The position numbers and the translations under genes are program-made. From Hyphodiscus hymeniophilus (Eukaryota; Ascomycota; Leotiomycetes; Helotiales; Hyphodiscaceae), in contig VNKQ01000018.1 in NCBI GenBank assembly GCA_016508695.1, forward strand, positions 124,001-188,000: a stretch of 64,000 nt of DNA, written 5' to 3'. Numbering within the stretch: position 1 is the stretch's first letter; every line of letters starts with the position of its first letter. Below are positions 23,301 to 36,000 of this stretch, one piece after another. Under the pieces are notes generated by a model, which made no database searches, was not told the DNA's origin, and worked only from the letters and a program-made list of their open reading frames with translations.

Positions 23301-24972
23301 CCCACTGACGAAGCAGAGGTTGCTGTTCAGCCCACCCAACCTGAGAATCAGACCACCAGTGTTGTGAGCGGTCTGGCAGATCTAAATACCAATTCAGAAG
23401 GCGGAGATACTGGACCTCACTCGCCAACAGACGCTGCAGTCACGGCAGACGAAACTGCAACCGAGGCTGAGACAGATGAAAATCAACAGAGCGTCAGTCA
23501 AGCTAACTCGGATGATGAGGGAACAGTGAGCGATGTCGACCATTCCATTCTGGACGACATGTTAGCAGGGGCCGCTGAAATTGCGGAGTCTTTACGAAAA
23601 CCCGACGCCGATTTGCCTCTTGAGATACCAAAGCACGAGAAGTCAAGTTTAATGAAGATGCTGACTAACTTCTGGGCTGAACGATCTGCTTCTGGCTGGA
23701 CACCACTTGATTACCCGATCAACGCAGGCGATCATATTTTTGTAGATGAAGATATTATTGTGCGGGAGGACGAGCCAAGCTCTTTGATCGCATTCACTCT
23801 CCAGTCCGAGCACTACAAAGCTAAGCTCAATGATATCCGCCGACAGGGGCAAGCCAACCAATCCAAAGAAAGCTGTAAGGTCGCAGAGAAATCTTCCTCA
23901 TCAGACAAAGATAGCAAAGACGATATTTGTCAAGACGGCGTCGACCAAGCGGAAGTCGAAACGTCCCTCCTCCGAGCTACAGGGACGCATCTCGCATACT
24001 CTTTCGTTGATGGCAACGCACGCATGCAATGTAAGATCTTCTTTGCTGAACAATTCGATGCCGTGCGACGAAAATGCGGTGTAGCAGATCGCATCGTCGA
24101 ATCCTTATCCCGTTGTCTAAAATGGGATTCAAAGGGTGGGAAGACAAAATCCGTATTTCTGAAAACTCTGGACGATAGACTCGTTCTGAAATCTTTGTCT
24201 CCGATCGAGACACAAGCGTTCCTCAAGTTTGCCCCTGCGTATTTCAATATCATGGCCGAAGCGCTATTCCATGATCTGCCGAGCGTGATTGCGAAGATGT
24301 TAGGGTTCTATCAGATCGTGATCAAGAACCCGGCGACGGGGACGGAGATCAAGTGGGACGTGCTTGTCATGGAGAACCTTTTCTACGATCGGTCACCCAC
24401 TCGTATATTCGACCTCAAGGGCTCGATGCGGAATCGAAAGATTCAGAGTACTGGGGAACAGAACGAGGTGTTATTGGATGAAAACATGGTAGAGTTCATC
24501 TACGAGAGTCCGTTGTTCGCAAGAGAGGTAAGCCATTTTTCTACCTTATCCCTTCTTCACTGTCTAAATTCATCTGCAGCATTCGAAGAAGCTCCTCCGC
24601 GCAGCGATTTTCAACGACACCCTGTTCCTTCAACGCAACGACGTGATGGACTACTCCCTCATGGTCGCGGTAGATGAAACGCGAAAAGAGCTTGTTGTAG
24701 GCATTATCGACGTAGTCCGCACATACACCTGGGATAAGAAACTCGAATCCTGGATCAAAGACCGGGGCTTCGCTGGTGGCGGGCGTAATCGTCCTACAGT
24801 TACGAGTCCGAAAGAATATAAAAATCGATTTAGGGAGGCGATGAATCGGTATATCTTGCAGGCGCCGAATAGCTGGCACCAGTGGCAGGTGGAACAGTCG
24901 AAGAAGGTTTGGCCGCAGAAGGAAATGGAGGGGGTTATGATTGAGCATAAGAGTGGTGAGCAGGTGTTATGA
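17365..24972 (+). CDS. FAB1: 1-phosphatidylinositol-3-phosphate 5-kinase Fab1/PIKfyve (apparent frame break)
   Basis: Makes PI(3,5)P2 on endosome and vacuole membranes. Domains in order are a disordered N-terminus; a FYVE zinc finger near residues 445-505 (CFRCGDAFTAFRRKHHCRTC, with the RKHHCR PI3P motif); a CCT-chaperonin-like domain near 885-1090; a Cys-rich CCR domain near 1330-1515 (SILMWSYCKICKKETQV); and a C-terminal PIP kinase domain from about 2210 (LVMENLFYDR, FDLKGSMRNRK, NDVMDYSLMV). A single intron (24528-24579) is clear. Near 19587-19591, a run of five G, the reading frame shifts by one; one extra G gives a continuous frame of 2518 residues. Alternatively, a 68-nt intron (about 19510-19577, GTGAGG to GAAG) would also restore the frame but remove sequence that looks coding. 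Confidence 0.93.
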
Positions 24973-26652
24973 TTGGTGATTTTGATGCATTTTTGGCGCC
25001 TGAGCGAATGGGATGGCTCGAAAGGCGCTCTGGTGTTAAATGTGTTGACTTATATACCTTTATTCGACGACTGCCTTGTTCAGCCATGCGGCAACTCTTG
25101 TTCTTAGAGTTGATACTTGTAGCATCCGTGTTGGCTTCCGTTCAGCAGTCAGACCTAGTTTTGAGTAACCTCACCCAGAACGACCTACGTTCCCTCGTGG
25201 AGTCCTCGAACTTCTCCTGCCGTACTCAAAGCCTTGCAGTCTTCCACTCGTCATCGAGGCAGGTCCTAGAAGCTCGATTTTTTCAGAAAGGGTACTGAGT
25301 TTCTGACAAGCGAAAGGATTCCAAATGAAAATGCCCCGTTTCGGTTAGGTAATAGGGGGGTCACAGCTCTCGGATTGGCCCAGACTCGCATAAACAAACG
25401 ACCAAGGATTGACTGATTGACGGATTTTCGAGAGGAGTCTCTCTTCAGAAAAAGCCGGGCTTCGGATAGAGACATGTTTGCCATAGAGTATTCGCATCCC
25501 AGAAGGCATCATACAGACTACAGTATCTAGGGTTCTGGTGGTCTTATCTTACTAATAAATCCACTTCCCAATCCTTGGGGCCGAGATCGTGGTCCAGGAT
25601 TCCAGGAAGGGGGCAAGGCGGGCCAAACAAGCTTCTGCTCAGCCTCCACGAGCCGTTAATCTTACGATGAAACTTCAAAACTTCAAAAGACCCCCACTAA
25701 GCGCTACTGCGGGGACGAGGGAGATCTGTGTAACCTCAAGGTACTGACTGACTGCACCTAGTTACATCCGTTGCGGGCCGCAAAACTTTCTTTCCCCTGA
25801 ACATCGTGTGTAGAACTTGAAGTTGGTATTTGGTATTTGGTAGCCATGAGGTAGGTAGGGAGCGTAGGACAAATGATTTCTGGTTTTAGTTTCTGCTTTT
25901 TAGTTTTCGTTTTCTAATTTCTGCTTCCTAGGTCTACTTTCTAGTTCCTGCTTTCTACTTTCTCCCTTCTCCTTCCTTCAGTTGCTACTCGTATTTACTC
26001 CGTAGTACCTCCGTACACCCCGGTCCCCCCTTAACTCCCCACCGCGGCTCTACGAGGACAAAAGTCCAGTCTCCAGCTGCTTTTGGATGCAAATCCTCAG
26101 GGGTACACCAAATCACTTTTCTCTCTTCCCTGTGAGAATCCTTTTCCGCCGATGTTAGCGGCCGCTGGCGAAACATCTTGCGGATATCACTATATCTCGA
26201 ACGTTGGACCCCTGCACCCGAGACCTGGGGTTTACAACTCCCACCACCAACACCACCAAAACGGCCACCAACATATATTGAATGACGGAATTAGATTAAG
26301 GAAAATCTATCTTCCTTCTTTCGAAACCGCTTGGAGTTGATAGTGGAGCTGTACGAGTTCTTCAACCTTTGTCTTCTTGCTTAACTCACTCCCCAATCTA
26401 AAGCGGCAGGGTGACTGAGCATGGTGCATTCGGGATGTTTTTCACCCTCAATTTACATCCTCCAAACGTTACCTCCGTACAGCTTGGATACTAGGAAGGT
26501 ATAAGAGGCAAGTGTTCCTCGCAGAGCTAATGTTCATTCTTCAGCAAGACGGTTGAGTCCGTCTGTGAGCGTTATACATTCTTTTATTCTTTCACCGTTA
26601 TCTCGTTGCAGTCTTAACTTCAGATAAATCTTCAATTATCTCCACCTTCATT
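24973..26652. other. Intergenic, 1.7 kb upstream of the LPMO gene
   Basis: No supportable gene. A striking pyrimidine-rich block of repeated TTTCTRNTTT-like units lies at about 25880-25980, and a tandem TTGGTATTTGGTATTTGG is near 25823. A TATA-like GGTATAAGAGG near 26498 sits about 150 bp before the LPMO start codon. Confidence 0.4.
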
Positions 26653-28120
26653 ATGATTTCTGCAATCGTTGTACTTGGGCTGGCCACCCTCTCCTCGGCA
26701 CACACTGCTGCGTGGGCCCCTGGTATGTACTGCAAAGGAGGCAACCAAACCACCGACAACCCAAACACCGACACCGCTGTGAACCCCCTCTACCAACTAC
26801 CCCAAGAAGACTGGTGGTTTCAGCACGATCGCAATTGCGATTCTTATCCTCCACCAGCTGGAGAGTTCCTTGAGATTCCTGCTGGCGGCTCAATCAATGT
26901 TGAGCTGGCTCACAACCGAGCCCAAACAACTCTCTCTTTCAATGGACAATTTGCGTCAGACTGGCCGGACGGACAAGATCACCCTGATGATTGGAACGCC
27001 TCTCCCAACTGCTTGAGTGATGGCGCTCTACATACTAGTAACGAGAGCACGACCGCAGGGACTGCATTTGCGATCAGTTATGTGTCGGAGTTGGCGGATG
27101 TCACGATGGAGAACTTGGTTGTGTTCTCCACATTGAGACAGTAAGTCCTCTCTGTAGTGGTGTTGGCTCAAAAAACTGACGACCGCAGCACTCCCTGGAA
27201 ACGAGAAGCAGCGTATGCTGTTCCCGCTGCAATGCCCGCTTGCCCTGAGGGAGGCTGTATCTGCGCATGGGTTTGGGTTCCCCATCTCTGTGGGATATCA
27301 AACATGTACATGCACGGCTTCAAATGTAATGTCACAGGAGCGACCTCCACAACCCCAGTCGCACCAGCCAAGCCTCCGGTCTACTGCGCGGATGATGCAA
27401 GTCTATGTGTTCCAGGTGCTAAGCAGATGATTGCTTGGAATCGTGAGCCGCATTCCCACCTCTTCTGCCCCTGAGTTACTGACAACCCATCCAGAAGCGA
27501 CTGGCAACAACATTGATGTCGCCTACCCCCTATCGCCGGCATATAATGAATGGTGCGGATGGGCAGAGGGTGAGTATTTACGGGTGTACCATGAGTTTAC
27601 ACGACTGACATAAATTCCAGGCGCTCAAGACGATATCTTTGGAGGCGATGGAACGACTCCATCCAAAGTGATTTCCTCATCCAGTGTTGCTCCATCCAGT
27701 GTTGCTCCATCCAGTGTTGCTCCATCCAGTGCAGCTGCTCCATCTAGTGCAATCGCATCCAGTGCCGCTGCTGCATCCAGTGCCATTGCTCTATCCAGTG
27801 CAGCTGCTCCATCTAGTGCAGTTGCATCCAGTGCAGTTGCATCCAGTGCAGTTGCCCCGACTCCTCCATCCTGTCCAATTGGTCCACCAGTCACTGTTAC
27901 TGCACCAGCTATCACAGTCACTGTAACTGCACCAGCTAGCATAGTCGCTCCAACCAGCATAATTGTTCCATCCAGCATAGCCAGCACAACAGCTCAATCC
28001 AGTCCACCAGCTCCATCAAACGCATCCACCTGGGGTAATTCAACCGTCTCATCCAACTCAACCACAGGATACGGACGTACACGCGGACATGGAAGACCTA
28101 GACCTACAAAACTCTGGTAA
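26653..28120 (+). CDS. Secreted AA14-like lytic polysaccharide monooxygenase
   Basis: A predicted secreted copper enzyme of 438 residues. Exons are 26653-27140, 27189-27442, 27495-27569 and 27621-28120. The signal peptide (MISAIVVLGLATLSSA) ends directly before HTAAW, so the mature chain starts with His, as the copper histidine brace requires. A second His is restored at the first splice joint (HTPWKREAAY). GGCICAWVWVP, MYMHGFKCNVTGATS, GAKQMIAWN and EGAQDDIF match the AA14 family as I remember it; characterised AA14 enzymes oxidise xylan coated on cellulose. After about residue 290 the protein becomes a Ser/Ala/Val/Thr-rich tail made of 5-residue repeats. The tail has no GPI-type end; it finishes GRPRPTKLW. 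The LPMO fold is likely; the substrate is unknown. Confidence 0.72.
27678..27855 (+). repeat. Tandem 15-bp coding repeats in LPMO tail
   Basis: Units of the type CCATCCAGTGTTGCT are repeated three times without change, then degenerate (GCATCCAGTGCAGTT and similar) for about ten more copies. They encode P/A-S-S-V/A-A repeats. The period is a multiple of three, so the frame survives copy-number change. Confidence 0.8.
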
Positions 28121-29712
28121 TAGTGTTCGCATCCCGATCGGGAGCCTCAGGGTAGCAGTTGTGTTTGTGTCCACTTCTCTTCATTAGAAAGACGCCTTTC
28201 GTGTCACGGAACACGCTCAGGGTCATTGACATATTTTCTTTTCGGCCCGTGTGGCTTAGCTTATTTGAATACAATACTTTTATACTTTACGCATTACGCA
28301 AGGTAAACTACCGTATAAAATGTGCTGTGGAAATCGTGCTGTTAATCTGCTATCGTGTTTTGCCTATGCTTCTACGTCCTTCGCTGTCATCTGGATTCTT
28401 ACTTGTCGCTTGGACCGCTCGTTGATTCCTCGCTAGAATACTTCCCCCGTGCTAGGATGATTCGCCATCCTCCATCCACTATCCCACTTCTTGACTGTGA
28501 CGTTCACCCCTGGATGATGTTTCGTAACATATTTCTCCTGCGATACATAGCAGACGATATATCCCGCCTTACCTGACTATATCCAATATCTTTCACAATA
28601 ACAGCTTCGCGTCCCACCTCTCTCTCCCAACCTCTCTGCTCGAGCTTCGGCGGAGGCAATACAGCACAAAAATCAGAATCGCTTGGAATCATACAACGGG
28701 TAGACTTGGTTTAACATTCCTGCTGCTCGACACACTCAGTCTATAAGACAGAGGGACACATCCAGTGTTTACTTTGCTAATATCTGAAATTCTTAACTAA
28801 GAATGGACAGCTAGCTAATCATGGATCCGGGCGGAGGTCAGTAACAATACTAACCACACTCCACGCCAGGCGATTCGGAGTATCTTAGAAAAAGCCTTGA
28901 GATCGGTTTTGGTGCTGAAAGAAATAAAGGATGTTCGTCGTTAAGGGTCAAATTGCATACGGAAAAGTTGGCGAGTATAGCATAGCATAGCATAGTATAG
29001 CATACCATACCTTTCCTTCCAAGACGTGGAACGGATTGCGAGGACGGGATTGAGATAAAAGACTGTGAAACATGGGTCATGATTTGCTACTACAGTCTAG
29101 AGCTAGCGATCTATTGGCGGTTGATTCATATACCGCAGACACTCAATGTGTGCCATCTGGCATTCCGTGACTTTATGAGATTATCAGCATGGAGAGACCG
29201 TTCTCATTCTCATCCTCGTGAAAGAGAAAAGCTGGATCGTACTGTAATCTCATCATTTGAAGCTCCCAGTGGACACGGTTTGGAATGTATCGGCCATCGT
29301 TTCGAGCGGTTTAGATTCTATTCTAGGGTTGATAGACGATAGGCGATAGTGGCTGGATCTGGAGATGATGAGAAAAGTTTCCGGGTGTTGAGATTGCGGA
29401 CCTATGGTATCTTTCCCCTGCTGGGTCTCCGGTGAGTGGGTTTTGTGAAGCCTTGGGTTTTTGAAGTTGAATTCGATTGTGGACGGCTCCGGTGTAGGCG
29501 ACGTGAAGTCCCCAGATAAAGCCAGACTTTTGCAATGCGGGATCATAGTGGATTTGCACTTGATCAATGAAATTGTATCGTATTCTTTACGTGCTACGCT
29601 GAATCGCAGACTCCCATGACCTCACCGCCGCACCAAGTCCTACATTCACCAAACTCCTAGGGTATCCGATGTAAACAAGTACCATTACATTTACAAGCCA
29701 CGACAAAGCCTC
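28121..29712. other. Intergenic between convergent LPMO and capping-enzyme genes
   Basis: 1.6 kb with no recognised gene. A short tandem run of CATAG units lies at about 28975-29005. A 104-codon minus-strand frame (29253-29567) has no domain and is not called. Confidence 0.4.
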
Positions 29713-32145
29713 CTATTGGGGAGGCACAGTTCCTACCAAAAGACGAACGTTGTCGATCAATCCCTCAACCAACGCGAGATACTTTTGTGGTTGACCGGCC
29801 ACAGCCTTTTGACCCTGATCCCTGAGCGCCGCTGTCGACAACTCTATCTCCAGCTCATGTTCCTTTTCGGGTCGATTCATACCCTGCAGTTGCTTAGATG
29901 ATTCAAGGTGCAGTTATGTAGGGGCACTTACGTTGACAGAAACACTTTGAGTCACTTGTGTGAGGTCGATCTGGTAGTGAGATTGAGTGTAGCTCATTCT
30001 ATCCTTCAAGCGATCTGGTTGCCGATTCTCTGTCACAAGCGCCATGGCTTCCTCTATCTCACCATCGAAGCGCATTTCGAAATTAACGCTGATACGACAA
30101 TCAAGAGGAGACTCAGGGAATAAAATATCCAGATCTGCTATCCGTGCTTTGATGATTTTGCCTAGGACCTGGTGTGTTTTCTGATCTCGAGAAATACGTA
30201 ACTTTTGAGAGCGATTAAAGAGATTATGCTCCTTCAATGTTTGCTGCACCGCTGGAGCCAAACTAGTGTTATACGAAGGAGGGAGTTCATAGAATTCGTC
30301 TTTCTCACGTCGGTGGAGGTAGGCGATCGGGACTCGATTCTGCTTATTGGCTCCAGGATTTTGAGGGTGGGTTTCTTGAACCTTCCCGTTGAGAAAGTTG
30401 TTCATGACTTTGTGTTGATTCTGGAAAACGGTCAATATTGGCCAATGGAGGTGAGTGACTATACGTACCTCAGTCATAGAGCTTCTGAATCCGATGCGAC
30501 TTAATGGTTGAAGCACAGCTTCCGTCCTGATAGGCAACGAAAATCTTACGCCAGTATCCTTGTCAATGAGCTGGCCAAGTTTAGCTTCAATTTCCACCTC
30601 AACACCTCGACTGGTCAACTCTCCAATATCCGGACGAGAGACAACATGCCGAAAGAGCCAGTCAGCAACCTCTTTCGCCATAGCATCAGTAGGCTTGACA
30701 TTTGAGATGCTGGGTTCCCAGGATCCCAAAAGGACTGTAACGTCGTCCGCCCCGTCCGAAACAGGTACAGGCCGATTGGTTGCTCCTGCTATTGGCGGAT
30801 GTCCGTTCGTCTCAGCCTTGACCAAAGGTGGTGCCGCATTTTGAGACTGAAGGTGAGGAATGGGCTGACCCCCGTTGGTCTTTGAAATAGCTTGTTTACC
30901 CGGCTTGATGAAATTGTTTTTATTTTTGACGCTCTGAGCCCAAATGGGTGGTTCCGTATAGCGCACGCGTTTTCTCGCAGGTTGTTGAGGGGAAGATGTG
31001 ACAGGCTGAGGGATTTGCTGTTCACCATTGACTTGAGGCTTCACGTCATGCTGCTCGAAGCGTTGGACTTCTTCAACCGAGCTCTCACGATCCTCCATCT
31101 TGCGTTTTACAGAACTGTTGTAAGGGCTTTGTTGTCTTATATGGGACAGGCCTCCTGGAGGTTGGCTCGGTAGGCGAGTCTTGGGGCTGACGCTTAGACT
31201 TCTTTCTCTCTCACTTTGTGACCTCCGTTGTGGTTCACTTGTGGAGGTTCTTTGTGAACCGTAGGCGCTAGGCGTACTAGGTAACCGTGGGATCGATGAA
31301 GGAGGTGGTGGTGCTGGAGATGGGTAGTTTGCGAACGGTCCCTGAGAAATTCCTCTTTGTTGATATGGACTGGTCGGATGAGTAAATCCACCTGACGTCT
31401 GCCGTTGTGATGTTGGTGGTCCAAGAGGTGTGCCGGGCTGTGAATGCTGAAGTTGATTTTGTGAAATCTGGGACGGAGGAAAGTGAGTTGTTGAGATGGG
31501 AGAGTCTTGCGGATATTGGTTGAAGTACTGTTGCTGACTCTGAGCAGAAGTGGGTGTAGAAATAGAAATTGAAGATTGAGATCTCTGATGTTGAAGGTAT
31601 GGGTGAGGTTGACCGGGCATACCAATCGGAGGTGTTTGCGGAGCAGGAGAGGCTTGACTTTGAGAGTTATGGTGTTGAAGATGAGGTGGAGGATGATTTG
31701 ACTGGGAATAGCTGTCGCGTCGGTATGAAGGCGGATATTGATATTGTTGCGCTGGGCTCTGAGGTGTTTGAACAGCTTGCGGGAAGGGATACTGGCCTCC
31801 GCTCATTGAGGATGTTGGCGTCTGTCTATAGGGAGACTGTGCGGTGTATGAGCCAGCTGGAGAGCGCAGGTCATTCTGCGGAGGCGCTTGAATCGGGGGA
31901 GGAGGCGGAGGAGGAGGTCGACCTGGATATGAGGCCGGATATGAAGATGGAGATGCATAGGATCCTGTTGGATGTTGAGGACCGCTATAGTCGTGTGAGG
32001 GAGGTTTGCCCGGCGAGACCTGTGAAGGATAACTATACTCTCGAAAGCCTTGCTGCGGAGAAGCTTGGATTGGCGTAGCTGGCGCAGTTTGCTTCGAGCT
32101 GGAGTTCTCGCCAGCTTCGTTGTTAATGATTGAACGGAGGTCCAT
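29713..32145 (-). CDS. CET1: mRNA-capping enzyme subunit beta (RNA 5'-triphosphatase, Cet1-type)
   Basis: Removes the gamma-phosphate from nascent mRNA 5' ends, the first step of capping, in the nucleus. Exons on the minus strand are 32145-30469, 30420-29932 and 29883-29713, giving 778 residues. The first 400 residues are a Pro/Gln/Ser-rich disordered region. The triphosphate-tunnel domain follows, with the metal-binding strand GVEVEIEAKLGQLID (Glu-x-Glu), the CRISVNFEMRF strand, and in the last exon KEHELEIELS, the second acidic metal-binding strand. The first intron is 48 nt and lacks an in-frame stop, so it would read through silently; family alignment (MTE then NQHKVMNNFL) shows it is an intron. 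MDLRSIINNEAG at 32145 is the expected start; an in-frame Met lies at 32178. Confidence 0.93.
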
Positions 32146-33042
32146 GTTTGCGATTCGCGGCCACCACCACGAGACCAAGCGTCGCCCGACCCCAGTGCTA
32201 TGGATAACTCAATATTTCCGCTGGCAATGCCTTCATCTGATGATAAACACAGACTTTTTCATCCGATCCTACAGCTGCTGACTGGTGTTCTTTCGACGTG
32301 GGCGCAAACGCATTCGAACAAAGGGTTGGGTATTGACGCAAACGAATACCGGAGGATGGATAGCACTGGGTCTTTCGTGGTCTTGATCTAATTACCGTAG
32401 ATATCGAGACGAATCGCAGATAGAGGAGGATGGGCAGGATGGTGTTGGGAAAGGTTACAGGTTGCTTTTTGAGATGAAGTTGACAGACTCCAGTGCATTT
32501 TCTTAAAAAGTCCATTTAGCTAAGATGTGCCGCTCCGTCACCTCCTTTTCTCTGAGTGTTCGAGCTCCTGCACATATCAAGCATGTGAGCAGGACCAAAT
32601 TATTGTGAATATCCGAGTGACGATTATTCAAGCAGGTGGACACTTTCGCTGTTCATGGAGGCATTTACATTCAATTCTCCACGAGGTCCACAAGGTCCAG
32701 TCCAGAGAAACTAAACAAACATTCGTGGTTCATTTTGTTGCAGCCTCACTTGTGAGGCTCACGCTGCGATGAGCTAGGCTTCCATTGCCACTTTAAAGTA
32801 AGATAGAGTTTCAGGGCAGAAAGCACCGAAGATAGCTTGTAAAGCGGCGATAGGTCAAGCTCGCGCTTGGGCTCGAGATGCGTGACGGAAGCTGCTGTGC
32901 CTGGCGACAGTTGTAAATCAACAGCTACCAAATCCACCTCATCTCATCTCATCAACATCTCCCAACTCACCACCCTCCGTCTCCAATCACCATCGAGGAG
33001 ATCGAAACTACGCACTGCTATACCTCAGATATTGTAGCGATC
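32146..33042. promoter_or_regulatory. Shared upstream region of capping enzyme and RPN2
   Basis: About 900 bp between divergent start codons. A CTCATCTCATCTCATC repeat lies near 32938-32953, in the likely RPN2 leader. I looked for the yeast proteasome box (GGTGGCAAA) by eye and did not find it. Small open frames are not called. Confidence 0.4.
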
Positions 33043-36000
33043 ATGCCTGGCTTGACCTCAGCCTCCGGCGTTCTGGGCTTTCTATCCGATACAGAACCCG
33101 AGCTCAAGGTTTTCGCCTTGCAAACGCTGAACGACGATATTGATACCTTGTGGACTGAAGTCGCTGGATCAGTTGGTCAAATGTGAGCTGTTTGTTCTCT
33201 ACCGGATTCGAAGATTGACTCCCGCTATGTTTTGAGCTGCAACTAACTTTGGCCCCTTCAGCGAGGCACTCTACGAAGATGAGACCTTTCCCGAACGACA
33301 ACTGGCATCCTTAGTTCTGGCGAAGGTGTACTACCACCTCCAGGAATACAATGAGAGTATGACTTTTGCCCTTGGGGCTGGTGATCTTTTTAAGTTGGAC
33401 AATGAGGGCGAATTCGAGGAGACCATAATCTCTAAGTGTGTTGATACGTACATCGCTATCTCCGCATCTCGTCATGCAGTCCCCACAGAAGTATCTCGAG
33501 ATGAAGCTCTGCCAACTCTTGCAACGTCCTTCGCAAACGGTACCGATGAAGCCAATGCTGCCGCTGCTCTCACATCCCCGACCACGCCATTTTCACAGTC
33601 CACTTTACCCTCAAGATCTCTTCTATCAAGAGCTTCTACCATCGACAACACTCTCGAGCAGCCAGTACAACAAGGGAAAGTAGGGTCTATTGTTATACCA
33701 GACCGCGCTACTCAGGAAGCTTTGCAACAGGTCATCGAGAGACTGTTTGAGAGCTGTTTGAGAGAAGGCCGGTACCGCCAGGTGGTTGGTATTGCAGTTG
33801 AGGCTAGAAACCTGGAAGTCTTGCGACGCGTGATCAAGCGTGCGAGTGATGATAGCAAGACGTCCAATGGGAAACAGCCTTCTGGTGGGGCTTCTGGGCC
33901 GGCAGAAGAGTTAATGGAATATGTGCTCGACATCTGCATGGGTGTCGTGCAAGAAAGAAGCCTACGAACAGATATTTTGAAGCTCATCTTGGATCTATTG
34001 AACGATATACCGACTCCCGACTATTTCTCGATTGCGAAGTGTGTGGTTTACCTGAACCAGGACGAAGAGGCCTCAACAATGCTGCATACGCTTGTGGTAT
34101 GTTTTGACAACATACGTTGGACAAAGTGCTCCGCGGTATCCAATACTAACTTTAATTAGGAGAAGGATGATCACGTTTCTACTGCAATAGCATATCAAAT
34201 AGCGTTTGACCTATACGACAATGGCACCCAAGAATTTCTAGCAAAGGTCATCAAGACCTTGCCTGCCAAAGTGGAGGATATCCCTGCAGAAAATGAGAAT
34301 GAGACCGAGATTCGTGGGTATTCCATACACCTAAAGACCGTATGCGTGCTGATGAATAGCAGCACCTGAAACAGCTCAGCTCCTAAGCGAATCAAAAGAT
34401 CGCGCAGCGCCGCCCTTTGAAGAGAAATACATAGACAAACAACTGGAAATATTCGATAAGATACGCAAGATTCTTGATGGCAGCGAGACTATCCGACTCA
34501 ATCTCGAATTCCTATACCGAAACAATCACACCGATTTGAGCATACTGAATAAGGTGCGGGACAGTCTTGAAGGGCGAAACTCAATATTCCATACCGCCGT
34601 CACATTCTGCAATGCGTTCATGAATCAGGGCACAACGAACGACAAGTTTTTCCGTGACAACTTGGAGTGGCTTGGGAAGGCTGTCAACTGGTCAAAATTC
34701 TCAGCAACTGCTGCTCTCGGTGTTATCCATCGCGGAAACCTCACACAATGCCGCAAATTGCTGGAACCTTATTTGCCCCGACGGACTGCGCTGGGGGGTC
34801 TATTTTCAGCCAAGGTGGGGCTCTTTACGCTTACGGTCTGATCTATGCAAATCATGGCGTAGAAGCCTTGGACTACTTGAAAGAACAATTCAATGAAGCA
34901 CAAGAAGAAGTCATTCAACACGGTGGAGCTTTAGGTCTCGGTATTGCTGGCATGGCCACTGGATCCGAGGAGATCTACGATAGCCTTAAGAACGTTCTTT
35001 ACACCGATTCCGCTCTCAATGGTGAAGCTGTCGGTCTTGCCATGGGTCTCATCATGTTAGGAACTGGAAATATAAAGGCTCTGGAAGACATGATCACCTA
35101 CGCCCATGACACTCAGCACGAGAAGATTGTCCGAGGTCTTGCCATTGGTATGGCTCTGATCATGTACGGTCGACAGGAAGGTGCCGATGAGCTCATCGAA
35201 GGTCTTCTCAATGACCCTGACCCAACTCTACGATATGGTGGCATCATGACGGTTGCCTTAGCCTACTGTGGTACTGGAAGCAATAAAGCTGTAAGGAAAT
35301 TGCTACACGTTGCGGTCAGTGATGTCAACGACGATGTCAGACGTATTGCCGTCATGAGTTTAGGTTTCATCCTCTTCCGAAAGCCAGGTAGCGTACCTCG
35401 CATGGTTGAGCTATTATCTGAGTCATACAATCCACACGTTCGATACGGTGCTGCTATGGCTCTTGGTATTTCTTGCGCCGGAACTGGCCTTGATGAAGCC
35501 ATCGACCTTCTCGAGCCCATGATCAAGGACCCAACAGATTTTGTTCGACAGGGTGCATTGATCTCTCTTGCTATGATCATGGTTCAACAAAACGAGGTGA
35601 TGAACCCCAAGGTCGCCTCCGTTCGCAAGACGTTGAAGAAGATTGTCGGTGACCGTCACGAGGATGCGATGACAAAGTTTGGCTGCGCGTTGGCATTAGG
35701 AATAATCGACGCCGGTGGACGCAATTGTACAATTGGCCTGCAAACCCAGACTGGAAATCTCAACATGGCTGGTATTGTTGGAATGGCCATCTTCACGCAA
35801 TACTGGTATTGGTTCCCATTCACCCACTTCCTTTCTTTGAGCTTCACACCAACCTCAATGATCGGCCTCGACCATGAACTTGAAATTCCGTCTTTCAAAT
35901 TCCACAGCGCTACTCGACCAAGCCTTTTCGATTACCCGCCCGAGCAAGAAGTCAAGACCGATGAGGCACCTACTCTTATCGCAACCGCTGTCCTATCCAC

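Noticed and set aside
29253..29567. Minus-strand 104-codon frame downstream of the capping-enzyme gene
   Set aside because: No domain or conservation cue; probably 3' untranslated or intergenic sequence.
31569..32078. Plus-strand 169-codon frame over the capping-enzyme N-terminus
   Set aside because: Antisense shadow of the Pro/Gln-rich coding region.
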